A DNA stretch of 20,752 bases from contig JAHLFV010000114.1 of assembly GCA_018883625.1 (NCBI GenBank), positions 1 through 20,752 of the forward strand, given 5' to 3'. Below, piece by piece: positions 1-7,499 of the stretch. Both the position numbers and the translations under genes were made by a program. Position 1 is the stretch's first letter; each line of letters opens with the position of its first letter. Under the pieces are notes generated by a model. It ran no database searches, was not told where the DNA came from, and saw only the letters and a list, made by a program, of their open reading frames with translations. The stretch comes from Candidatus Treponema excrementipullorum. Lineage in GTDB: Bacteria > Spirochaetota > Spirochaetia > Treponematales > Treponemataceae.

Positions 1-1
1 A

Positions 2-3000
2 AATAAACAGCTCGTTTTTTCTCAGCTACAGGTAACAGAAGATATCAAAGAATTGGCAAAAGATTATTTTATTTCCACCATTGCTCAGGAACACATTGCA
101 AAAGAAAACGGCGTTCAAGAATCGGAATCAGAAAGGGCGCAGTCCAATCAACTCAATAATGAATCCCCTTTGCGCAGTCTATCGGGTGATTCCGACACTT
201 CCAATATACCACAAAACGAGGAAAAATCAAGCGGAAAGGCAAATGATTCTTTCAAGGGTACGAACGTTGAAAGGGCTGTTGAAAAATATGCGAGCGAAAG
301 TATCTTGAAGAGCGTAAGAAAAAGGGTAAACATCAACACTTTCTGCTCAAAAGATACAAACAAATACCTTATAAACGGCGTTTATTATGACGAGGGGAAG
401 AAAGTTGCCACAAACGGCAAATATTTGCTTGTAGAGGACGCTGAATATCCTGAAAGTTACGAGGGGAAAATCATTGCGGACAAGAAGCACAAGGCGGCTT
501 TAGAAAAAGGGTATGAAAAGAAAAAAGCGGAATATGAAAAAAAGTTGGCGGCGGCGAAGGTAAGTGGCGAAGGAACTATGGAATACATAGAAGCGAGAAA
601 GAGCGACCCAGGAGAGCCGTTTGTAAACGAAAACGGAGAGGTAAAAGGACCGTATCCTAATTACAAGAATGTTATTCCCGATACAAGTTCTAAAAATTAT
701 TCAGATATAACGGACGATTTTAACACAAATATCGACAAGATAGAAAAACTTGCCTACATGGGTAAAAAACTTGAGGGCATAACTAAAGAGCCTACAAGAA
801 TTAAGATTTTTGGAACTTACTTTGATTCGTCTCAGATTTCAGATATTCTTTGTGTTGCAAAAAACAAGGGAGGTCTTACTGGAGTACATTTCTTTGATGA
901 GCCGAAAGCGACTAAAGTGGCAGTCTTTGAGGGGAAGGGATTTAAGGTAGTTGTAATGCCTATGAGGTATGAATATGGGGATAATTACCTAGACGTGGCT
1001 AGCGGTAACTATGAAGGCAATCAGTCGGACGAGGTAAAGGATTTTCTGAAAGGAGACGCAGACAGGGAACAAAGGAAAAGGAAGGAAAAAAAGATTGCGG
1101 AAGAAAATGAAAAAATTATTGAAGAAGGTATTGAAAGTATGCAGGTAAACGGTGGCAGGAGTGATGCTGCAATGGAAGCCGATTATGAGTATGAACAATT
1201 TCCAGCACCCGAAATGGAAGAAACAGAAGAAGAAACTTTTGGTTTTGAAAATTTTACGGCAGAAGCTCTGTTACACCTTGCAGAAATATCTCCGGAAGCA
1301 TATGAAAGTCTTAAAAAGGAGTATGAGCAAAGAACAGGACTTTCAGCAGATGAATATTTAAAAAAAGCCGGTGATAAAGAGAGGCAAGAAAAAAAAGAGA
1401 GCCTCATATCTCAAAGACTAAAGTCACTTTTGGAAGCTCAGGAGATGACGATACAAGAGCTGGCCATTAAAGCCGGGGTTACAGAGGCGGCAATGCTTCG
1501 GTACATCAATGGAGAGAGAATTCCCCGGGGAGCAATTCTGTTGAATGTTGCCAATGCCTTTGGAGTAAGTGTCGATCAAATCACAGGAAAAGAATTTCCG
1601 TTTACAGTGGGAGAAGAGATTCCCTTAGATACTTTCACTTCATCTTATGGCGGTGAAAATTGGATAATTGAAAAAATAAATGAAAACAATGTTCAATTGG
1701 GAAGAAGTACAGATAATATTGTAATTCAGCATGAAGGAAAAGTTATGTCCAAAGAAGACTTTCTTGAAGCTGTACAAGCAATACATCCGGAACTTGTTAA
1801 TACTGTTGTTGAAAAGAATCCTCCTGAACAAAAACCGGATATAGCCACCTCTTTTGTACTTGAAAAACTTAAATCAGTAGGTATTGAAGTTATTACGGAT
1901 AAAAACGAGTTTGAAAAAATTTTAGAATATGAAAGTGTTTTACAGAAGATGGCAACTTCAAATATAAATACACAAAATTATTTTACAGCAACCGAGGTAG
2001 CTAAAAGTAATTTTGCTGCTCAACTAGACAGATATGCTCATACAGATATTAAAAATCCATTAGAGTTAATAGATATAGGGAATATTACACCGGTGATGAA
2101 ACTTATTGGGATTCCCGACTTACCCATAAAAATAACACTGGGCGTTATAACAAAAGCTCTACGAGAAGAACCACTGGGTTATAATGAGGTTCATGGGCAT
2201 GGTTTAACATTTGAAGATTTAAAAATGTTACCTCAGTTACTTGCTGATCCAATAATGATATTTAAATCGGATTCACCAACAAGAAAAATAAAAGACAGTT
2301 ATGTATTTTTTACGGAACACAAAGATTTTAGAGGTCGATCCATAATCGTACCGTTAGCTGTAAATCAAAAATATGGTAGGTTAGTTATCAACAAAATTAC
2401 GTCTATCTATGGACGTAATCATGAAATAAGGTATGTCAAAGATAATATTGTGCGAGGAAATCTTGTATATTTTGACAAAAAAAGAAGCCTCGAATGGGAA
2501 CGTGAATGTAAGGTACAATTCCTTACGCAGGTTCTCCCAAAACAAGGCCATATGAGTAGTATACTCACAAAAGAGAGACTTGTCAACTTTATTTCATCAC
2601 GCCAGCTGATGATTTCGGACGGTACTACATACGGTTTTGCCTATAATGGAAAAATCTATCTTAATCCAGATTTCCTGAATTCCAATGTAGCCGTACATGA
2701 GTACACCCATCTTTGGGACAAATATATACAAAATACAAATCCGGAACTTTGGGAGAGAGGAAAAGAAGCCTTCAAAAAAACCTCTTTATGGGAACAGGTA
2801 AAAAATGATCCGTCATATACTGATATCACCGGGGATGATGATCTTATTTTAAGTGAATGCCATGCCCGTATCTGTGGGGAAATTGCTCAAAGTGTTCTTG
2901 AAAAAATAGCTCAAGAAGACGGCCAGATAGCAAAAGATGCTGTCATTGATTGGGATAAAGAAACGTGGACGTATATTGCACAGAATTTCACACAAGATAT

Positions 3001-6000
3001 TGCTTCATTCATAGAGGTAAAAGACTTCATGAATCTTCCTATAAAAGATTTGATGAATGAAAAAATTATCAGTTATGAACAGGTAACACCGGCAAAAGAG
3101 AATGATAAGAACAAATCGGATAATCTCGAAGCAGAAAAACAATTATTATCGCAGTTTATGCCTCCAGAGCAGCTTTTTACAACACTTGATTTACTTGCAG
3201 GTGAAGAAGGAAGTTTCTTTGCCGGGAAAATAAAAGAAATTGCAACTGCAATTGAAAAAGCTCCCAAAATATATGAAACAGACGGGATGAAAGAACACCC
3301 TGTTATTTTACGTTATTTTCATCCCACCGGAACAGAAACACTGGTTTGTGAAATCGGAATGAATGGCGAGGCATTCGGATACCAGGTTATAAACGGCGAC
3401 TGGGTTAATTCAGAATTCGGATATTTAGATATCAATGAGATAAAAAATATCCCGGGAATGGAAATTGATTTTCATTTTCCGGAAAACATGAGTATTGAAC
3501 GGTGGCTTTATACCCAGGCTCCAGAACATTTCCGGCAATATGCGGATTTATTTGAGCAGCCAACACAAGAAAGCCCTGTACCATATCCTGTACAGGAACA
3601 ACTTAATCAACAGTCCCCTGCTATAGAAATCGCTTTTGATCCTCAGCACCAGCCAGTAAAAGATAATAATATAAGTGAAGTAAACGGGCAAGATCAAACA
3701 GAAACACAATTTTTTTCTCAAAGTTTTAATCTTGAAGGAAAAACATCAACAGAAAAAGTCAAAGAAATAACAGAGAAACTGAAAACAGGTGTCAACGAAA
3801 TATTTGAAAGTGGCCAATATGAGCAGTACCTTAAAGTCATGTCAAAATTTCATGACTACAGTACCAATAATACAATTCTCATTGCCTTACAACGTCCTGA
3901 TGCAACACGTGTAGCAGGATTTACTACATGGAAAAATGAATTTCAGCGAAGTGTAAAGAAGGGAGAAAAAGGGATAAAAATTCTTGCTCCGATGTTCTTT
4001 AAGAAAGAACATCAAGAAAAGGATGTAACAGATAGCGAAACACACTCCAGTGAAAATCACGAACAGGAAGAAAATGAAGAACAAATTATAACCCGGTTCA
4101 AGGTGGTCAATGTCTTTGACATCTGTCAAACGGAAGGTAAAGAATTACCTGGGCTCGGTGTTGATGCTTTAAAAGGCGATGTTGAACATTATGAAGCATT
4201 TTATCATTCTCTTGAAAAAACATCTCCTGTTCCTATGGCTTTTGAAGCCATTAAAGACGCTTCCCATGGGTATTATGATTTGGTTGATAAACGAATTGCC
4301 ATTAAAGCAGGATTAAGTCAATTACAAACGATTAAAACAGCCATTCATGAAATTGCTCACGCAACGCTCCATGCAGATAAAAATAGTAATACAGACAGAT
4401 CCACTGCAGAAGTACAGGCAGAAAGCATCGCATATACTGTATGCAGTTATTATGGCCTTGATACATCAGACTATTCATTCGGATATGTCGCCGGCTGGAG
4501 CAGAGGAAAAGAAATAAAAGAATTGAAAGACTCGCTTGAAATAATCAGAAAAACTTCCTCTCAAATAATTACTGACATAGATAAACATTTTTCTCAAATT
4601 CAAGAAAAACAAGTTATTAAAGAAAAACAAAAAACAGCTTTTGCTCAGTTGGAACTATTTTCCAGGGAAGAACTGAGTAATACTCCGTCTATCCGAAAGT
4701 TGATGATAGATCAAGCTTTAAATCGAGAACATATTACGGCCGGTAAAGCTGCCTTGAGAAAATACAGTGAATCTGTTTTATCAGGAAAGCAAGAAGGACT
4801 GTGGAAGAGTTTTTACAAATTTAAAACAAAAGGTGTCTTTGACATTGTTGGCTCAAAAATAACTTTGAATAAAGAAGGAACACTGACAGATACCAGTTGG
4901 AATCAATTACACACTGCATTAAAAATTTACCGAGATAAACGGTTTGAAACTTTCAGGTATCTTTTTGTAGATAATAAGGGTATGATAAAAGATCAGCTTA
5001 CTTTATGTAGTTACCTTCCCAATAGAACGGTAGCTACTTTACCAGGGAAAAATATTATACCCAACATTATAAAACATGCAGAAGAAACACAAACACGAAT
5101 CATATTGGCTCACAATCATCCGTCAGGTTCAACTTCACCATCTTTCGAAGATGTTTTGACAACACAAAAATTAAAACGTATTTTTACTAACAGCAGAGGA
5201 AAATCATTACTTTTAGGTCATATTATTCTTGACCATGATACAGCTGAAATATATGACAATAGTAAAGCCAATTGGTACACTATCCAAACAAATAAAACAA
5301 ATAAAGATCCCCTCACAAAAAATGACCCATTGGCAAAAACAGAATTGTACTCTTCCCTTTTATTAAACTCAGTATGTAGACAAATAAATGAAACAGATAC
5401 CTGGAAAGCCAAAGGTTTCGTTCCGTTAGTCTTTGTTTCCGGAGATAAAAAAGTCAGTGCAATAAAAATGTATCCAGAAAGCTTTTTCGCTGGATCTCAA
5501 GAAGATGTCCTAAAGGAGTTACAACATATCGGAAGTCAAACAGGAAGCAATTGGTGTTTTCCTATTGTCCAAAATCGTAAAGATATTTCTCAAAATTGCA
5601 CAAAAAACATCAGACGTTTATTTGAGAAAAAATGTTTTATGGATTATATGATTGAAAAAGAAATAGGAACAGAATTGAACTCAAGTTACGGAGGTGGTAT
5701 TTTTGATGCGATTTCTGCTGAAGAACGCCAAAAAAGAATAAAAATAGAATCCACATTTTGTCTTGATAAAAACAATAATACGATTGCAACAAATACTGGA
5801 GTACTCATTTGTAATGAAGAAAACGAAGTTAAGGAAAATACACTACCTGAAAAATTATTCACTACCAAAGAGATCAAATCCGGACAGTCCCACACGGGCA
5901 TACTGAAAGAAAGTTACCTTGTTTCACAAAATTTCTTTCCTCCTATGACAGAAAAAGATGGTACTATAAGCATATATTGTTCTTCCAAGGATTTGAATAT

Positions 6001-6349
6001 GCCGGTATATGCTTTAAATCCAAACGAACCGGTAAAGGTGAATATGACAAAAAAGCAGGTAGCAGTTCTTTTGGATACGGCCATAAAAACACATATTCTC
6101 AAAGTAAAAAATACCAAAGATTTTAAAATTATCCTTCCGGAAAAATCAAATCCGAATCCTGATTTTGCAAAAATGCTTATGTCTGTTACTCCAGGAATTT
6201 CTTATGAAGGAATAAAAAAAGAATATAACAAAATCTTTAACAGTGTATCCAAAGAGATGAACGCATTACGTATCCAAGTTTGTAAAAGTCAAAGTCCTTC
6301 TCGTCCCCTTCCTCCAAAAAGAGTGTACTCAGGAGGCATGGAGTATTAA
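2..6349 (+). CDS. Polyvalent multidomain protein of a conjugative element (5' end outside window)
   Basis: The frame is open from base 2, so the TTG at 53 is probably internal and the true start lies upstream; at least 2,115 codons are visible, ending in TAA at 6347-6349. Domains in order, by nucleotide: a sliding-clamp-like region about 330-985 (VATNGKYLL, YPNYKNVIP, VVVMPMRY); a charged Lys/Glu linker; an XRE-type helix-turn-helix about 1395-1600; a MuF-C-like segment about 1990-2445 (LIGIPDLPIKI, then HGLTFEDLKMLPQLLADP); a zincin with HEYTH at 2696-2710 and a downstream SECHARICGE; a DUF2958-like segment about 3160-3530; an ArdC-like N-domain about 3745-4130 followed by a zincin with HEIAH at 4346-4360; a RadC/JAB-like domain with HNHPSG at 5111-5128 and an Asp at the RadC spacing; then about 340 unassigned residues. 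Proteins of this style occur in phages and conjugative elements and are thought to protect or process DNA on entry into a recipient. That role is inferred. Domain calls rest on motif recognition: the metalloprotease, ArdC, HTH and JAB calls are firm, the clamp, MuF-C and DUF2958 calls are tentative. Confidence 0.88.
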   Translation, partial: NKQLVFSQLQVTEDIKELAKDYFISTIAQEHIAKENGVQESESERAQSNQLNNESPLRSLSGDSDTSNIPQNEEKSSGKANDSFKGTNVERAVEKYASESILKSVRKRVNINTFCSKDTNKYLINGVYYDEGKKVATNGKYLLVEDAEYPESYEGKIIADKKHKAALEKGYEKKKAEYEKKLAAAKVSGEGTMEYIEARKSDPGEPFVNENGEVKGPYPNYKNVIPDTSSKNYSDITDDFNTNIDKIEKLAYMGKKLEGITKEPTRIKIFGTYFDSSQISDILCVAKNKGGLTGVHFFDEPKATKVAVFEGKGFKVVVMPMRYEYGDNYLDVASGNYEGNQSDEVKDFLKGDADREQRKRKEKKIAEENEKIIEEGIESMQVNGGRSDAAMEADYEYEQFPAPEMEETEEETFGFENFTAEALLHLAEISPEAYESLKKEYEQRTGLSADEYLKKAGDKERQEKKESLISQRLKSLLEAQEMTIQELAIKAGVTEAAMLRYINGERIPRGAILLNVANAFGVSVDQITGKEFPFTVGEEIPLDTFTSSYGGENWIIEKINENNVQLGRSTDNIVIQHEGKVMSKEDFLEAVQAIHPELVNTVVEKNPPEQKPDIATSFVLEKLKSVGIEVITDKNEFEKILEYESVLQKMATSNINTQNYFTATEVAKSNFAAQLDRYAHTDIKNPLELIDIGNITPVMKLIGIPDLPIKITLGVITKALREEPLGYNEVHGHGLTFEDLKMLPQLLADPIMIFKSDSPTRKIKDSYVFFTEHKDFRGRSIIVPLAVNQKYGRLVINKITSIYGRNHEIRYVKDNIVRGNLVYFDKKRSLEWERECKVQFLTQVLPKQGHMSSILTKERLVNFISSRQLMISDGTTYGFAYNGKIYLNPDFLNSNVAVHEYTHLWDKYIQNTNPELWERGKEAFKKTSLWEQVKNDPSYTDITGDDDLILSECHARICGEIAQSVLEKIAQEDGQIAKDAVIDWDKETWTYIAQNFTQDIASFIEVKDFMNLPIKDLMNEKIISYEQVTPAKENDKNKSDNLEAEKQLLSQFMPPEQLFTTLDLLAGEEGSFFAGKIKEIATAIEKAPKIYETDGMKEHPVILRYFHPTGTETLVCEIGMNGEAFGYQVINGDWVNSEFGYLDINEIKNIPGMEIDFHFPENMSIERWLYTQAPEHFRQYADLFEQPTQESPVPYPVQEQLNQQSPAIEIAFDPQHQPVKDNNISEVNGQDQTETQFFSQSFNLEGKTSTEKVKEITEKLKTGVNEIFESGQYEQYLKVMSKFHDYSTNNTILIALQRPDATRVAGFTTWKNEFQRSVKKGEKGIKILAPMFFKKEHQEKDVTDSETHSSENHEQEENEEQIITRFKVVNVFDICQTEGKELPGLGVDALKGDVEHYEAFYHSLEKTSPVPMAFEAIKDASHGYYDLVDKRIAIKAGLSQLQTIKTAIHEIAHATLHADKNSNTDRSTAEVQAESIAYTVCSYYGLDTSDYSFGYVAGWSRGKEIKELKDSLEIIRKTSSQIITDIDKHFSQIQEKQVIKEKQKTAFAQLELFSREELSNTPSIRKLMIDQALNREHITAGKAALRKYSESVLSGKQEGLWKSFYKFKTKGVFDIVGSKITLNKEGTLTDTSWNQLHTALKIYRDKRFETFRYLFVDNKGMIKDQLTLCSYLPNRTVATLPGKNIIPNIIKHAEETQTRIILAHNHPSGSTSPSFEDVLTTQKLKRIFTNSRGKSLLLGHIILDHDTAEIYDNSKANWYTIQTNKTNKDPLTKNDPLAKTELYSSLLLNSVCRQINETDTWKAKGFVPLVFVSGDKKVSAIKMYPESFFAGSQEDVLKELQHIGSQTGSNWCFPIVQNRKDISQNCTKNIRRLFEKKCFMDYMIEKEIGTELNSSYGGGIFDAISAEERQKRIKIESTFCLDKNNNTIATNTGVLICNEENEVKENTLPEKLFTTKEIKSGQSHTGILKESYLVSQNFFPPMTEKDGTISIYCSSKDLNMPVYALNPNEPVKVNMTKKQVAVLLDTAIKTHILKVKNTKDFKIILPEKSNPNPDFAKMLMSVTPGISYEGIKKEYNKIFNSVSKEMNALRIQVCKSQSPSRPLPPKRVYSGGMEY

Positions 6350-6356
6350 AATACAA

Positions 6357-6382
6357 AAGCCGGCATCGTAAAATGCCGGCTT
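6357..6382. terminator. Bidirectional intrinsic terminator between converging genes
   Basis: A perfect 10-bp stem (AAGCCGGCAT, 6357-6366, with ATGCCGGCTT, 6373-6382) closes a 6-nt loop. It lies 7 bp after the stop of the polyvalent gene and 29 bp after the stop of the opposing membrane-protein gene. On the - strand the stem is followed by TTTTGTATTTT, a good U-tract. On the + strand the following bases (ACTTATAATG) are only weakly T-rich, so termination there is less certain. Confidence 0.8.
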
Positions 6383-6411
6383 ACTTATAATGTCTGATGA
6401 AAAAAATTAAA

Positions 6412-6996
6412 TTATTTTTTCTCGTCTTCCAACATTTTCAACGCTATCCAAGCTTGATCCAAGTTTTTGAAAACACAATTATTCATAGGGAAATACTTTA
6501 TACACTTTATAGGATTTTTTTGTTTACCTGAAATAACCCTACTTACATTAAAATAGAAAACAAACCATCCAAGAAAAACCAAAGATAAAGAAAAACTTAC
6601 TCCGGCCAAATAAATTGCATTATTTTTTAACAAAACAGCAGAAAACATTATTATCCAAAAAGTAACAATCAAAGAAAGCACTTGCAACCAGGTTTCTTTT
6701 TGCCCGGTTCTCTTTGTTATAATCCGTTTTTTGTATTCATCAATGACAGATTGATAGTATTCTTTTTTCACGGTTTGTTTATTCCTATTTTCTATGATGT
6801 ATTTCAAGTCGGTATTACCTTCAGCAAATATCTGAGGATGTGTCAAATAAAAGTCTTCATACTTCTCATAAGGATATGTCCTCTGATACCGAATGCTATC
6901 CTTTGAATAATGAAGTGCAATATAAGCTAAGAAAAACAAGAAATTCCCGGCGTGATCTTTTTTAAAGCTTTCCTTTATTTCAAAATCTTGCTGCAT
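6412..6996 (-). CDS. Two-TM membrane protein of unknown function, last gene of the antitoxin operon
   Basis: I do not recognise this 194-aa protein. Its first 100 residues are charged and look cytoplasmic. Two strong hydrophobic segments follow at about residues 103-124 and 127-150, then a 44-residue C-terminal tail containing two Cys (C165, C174). I chose the ATG at 6996 because GGAG sits 7 nt upstream. A GTG at 7002 overlaps the preceding stop but would be only one base from that GGAG. The gene starts 2 nt after the stop of the RelB/DinJ-like gene, so the two are almost certainly translated from one message. In a classical RelB/DinJ locus this slot holds a small soluble RelE/YafQ toxin of about 90 aa, and this protein does not resemble one. 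It may be a membrane effector, an immunity or entry-exclusion protein, or an unrelated cargo gene. Confidence 0.75.
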   Translation of the reverse strand: MQQDFEIKESFKKDHAGNFLFFLAYIALHYSKDSIRYQRTYPYEKYEDFYLTHPQIFAEGNTDLKYIIENRNKQTVKKEYYQSVIDEYKKRIITKRTGQKETWLQVLSLIVTFWIIMFSAVLLKNNAIYLAGVSFSLSLVFLGWFVFYFNVSRVISGKQKNPIKCIKYFPMNNCVFKNLDQAWIALKMLEDEKK

Positions 6997-6998
6997 TT

Positions 6999-7208
6999 TC
7001 ACTCTCCTTCTTTTTGTGGTGGTTCTGCTGAAATTTCAAAAGGAATGCGTTGTTCCCTGACAACCTTTTTTGCAAAGAGTGTGAAAGCAGCTGTCATTGA
7101 AATTCCCACGTCATCACAAAATTGCTCAAATTGTCTTTTCAGTTCGGTATCAATGCGAAGTGAAAAAGAAACAACTGAGGGACTATCTTTATCGTTTTTA
7201 TCGTTCAT
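6999..7208 (-). CDS. RelB/DinJ-family ribbon-helix-helix antitoxin
   Basis: A 69-aa protein with a ribbon-helix-helix fold: the strand VVSFSLRIDTELKRQF, then a helix leading to GISMTAAFTLFAKKVVREQ and ending in RIPFEI. That spacing and the closing 'V..R.IPFE' are typical of RelB/DinJ antitoxins, which bind a RelE/YafQ-type RNase toxin and repress their own promoter. Two starts are possible, ATG 7214 and ATG 7208. The second has GGAT 6 nt upstream and gives the family's usual N-terminus. The start overlaps the end of the DUF4177-like gene, so translation is probably coupled. No RelE/YafQ-like toxin gene is adjacent. The C-terminus beyond IPFEI is short and charged. Confidence 0.82.
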   Translation of the reverse strand: MNDKNDKDSPSVVSFSLRIDTELKRQFEQFCDDVGISMTAAFTLFAKKVVREQRIPFEISAEPPQKEGE

Positions 7209-7413
7209 TTTCATATCCGTTATTCTGAGCTTGATCCCTGGTAACAATTCTCACTTTTCCGCATGGGCGTTTCAGAATAATTGCTGTATTTGTACCATAA
7301 GAATTACCACTCACATAAGAACCACAGATTTCCCAGCCTTGTTTACCCAGTTCTTTTAATTTATCGAGCTCCCATTCATATGTATAATCCCATTTATACG
7401 TTTCAATTTCCAT
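7198..7413 (-). CDS. DUF4177-like small protein
   Basis: A 71-aa protein that begins METYKWDY-like (M-E-I-E-T-Y-K-W-D-Y) and contains the pattern 'L..LGKQGWEICG...' followed by 'TAIILKRP'. This matches the small DUF4177 family, whose function is unknown. I placed the start at ATG 7413, which has AGAGGTG 7 nt upstream. An upstream in-frame TTG at 7464 coincides with the -35 box of the promoter and cannot be the start. It is the first gene of a three-gene operon with the RelB/DinJ-like antitoxin, whose start it overlaps, and the two-TM protein. Confidence 0.72.
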   Translation of the reverse strand: MEIETYKWDYTYEWELDKLKELGKQGWEICGSYVSGNSYGTNTAIILKRPCGKVRIVTRDQAQNNGYENER

Positions 7414-7420
7414 AAAAAAA

Positions 7421-7455
7421 CACCTCTTACATGTATTATACATATATAAGAGGTG
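7421..7455. promoter_or_regulatory. Inverted-repeat operator across the -10 box
   Basis: CACCTCTTA (7421-7429) and TAAGAGGTG (7447-7455) form a perfect 9-bp inverted repeat. Between them is a 13-bp palindrome, ATGTAT-T-ATACAT (7431-7443), that contains the -10 box. The right arm lies in the promoter spacer and the left arm covers the start point and ribosome-binding site. Only one arm would be transcribed, so this is more likely a protein-binding operator than an RNA hairpin. The RelB/DinJ-like product is the obvious candidate repressor. Confidence 0.68.
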
Positions 7456-7464
7456 TATTGTCAA
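7435..7464 (-). promoter_or_regulatory. Sigma-70-type promoter of the antitoxin operon
   Basis: On the - strand a perfect TTGACA (7464-7459) and a perfect TATAAT (7440-7435) are 18 bp apart. The expected transcription start is near 7428, about 15 nt before the ATG at 7413. The operon therefore has its own promoter 35 bp downstream of trbL and need not depend on transfer-operon transcription. Confidence 0.87.
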
Positions 7465-7499
7465 GTAAAAGTATTTAAATAAAATGTTTTTTACATATA

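Noticed and set aside
53..55. TTG as the start of the large + strand protein
   Set aside because: The frame remains open upstream to base 2, with protein-like sequence (QLQVTEDIKELAKDYF) running across the TTG and no ribosome-binding site before it. The gene is treated as partial.
6952..7359. 135-aa frame on the + strand opposite the antitoxin operon
   Set aside because: It lies antisense to two well-supported small genes with ribosome-binding sites and a consensus promoter, and its protein has no recognisable features.
7421..7455. Intrinsic terminator for trbL (hairpin followed by seven Ts on the - strand)
   Set aside because: The stem with a U-run looks terminator-like, but the -10 and -35 boxes show that it straddles a promoter, and the T-run lies between the ribosome-binding site and the start codon of the next gene. 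It could still terminate trbL read-through, but an operator explains more.
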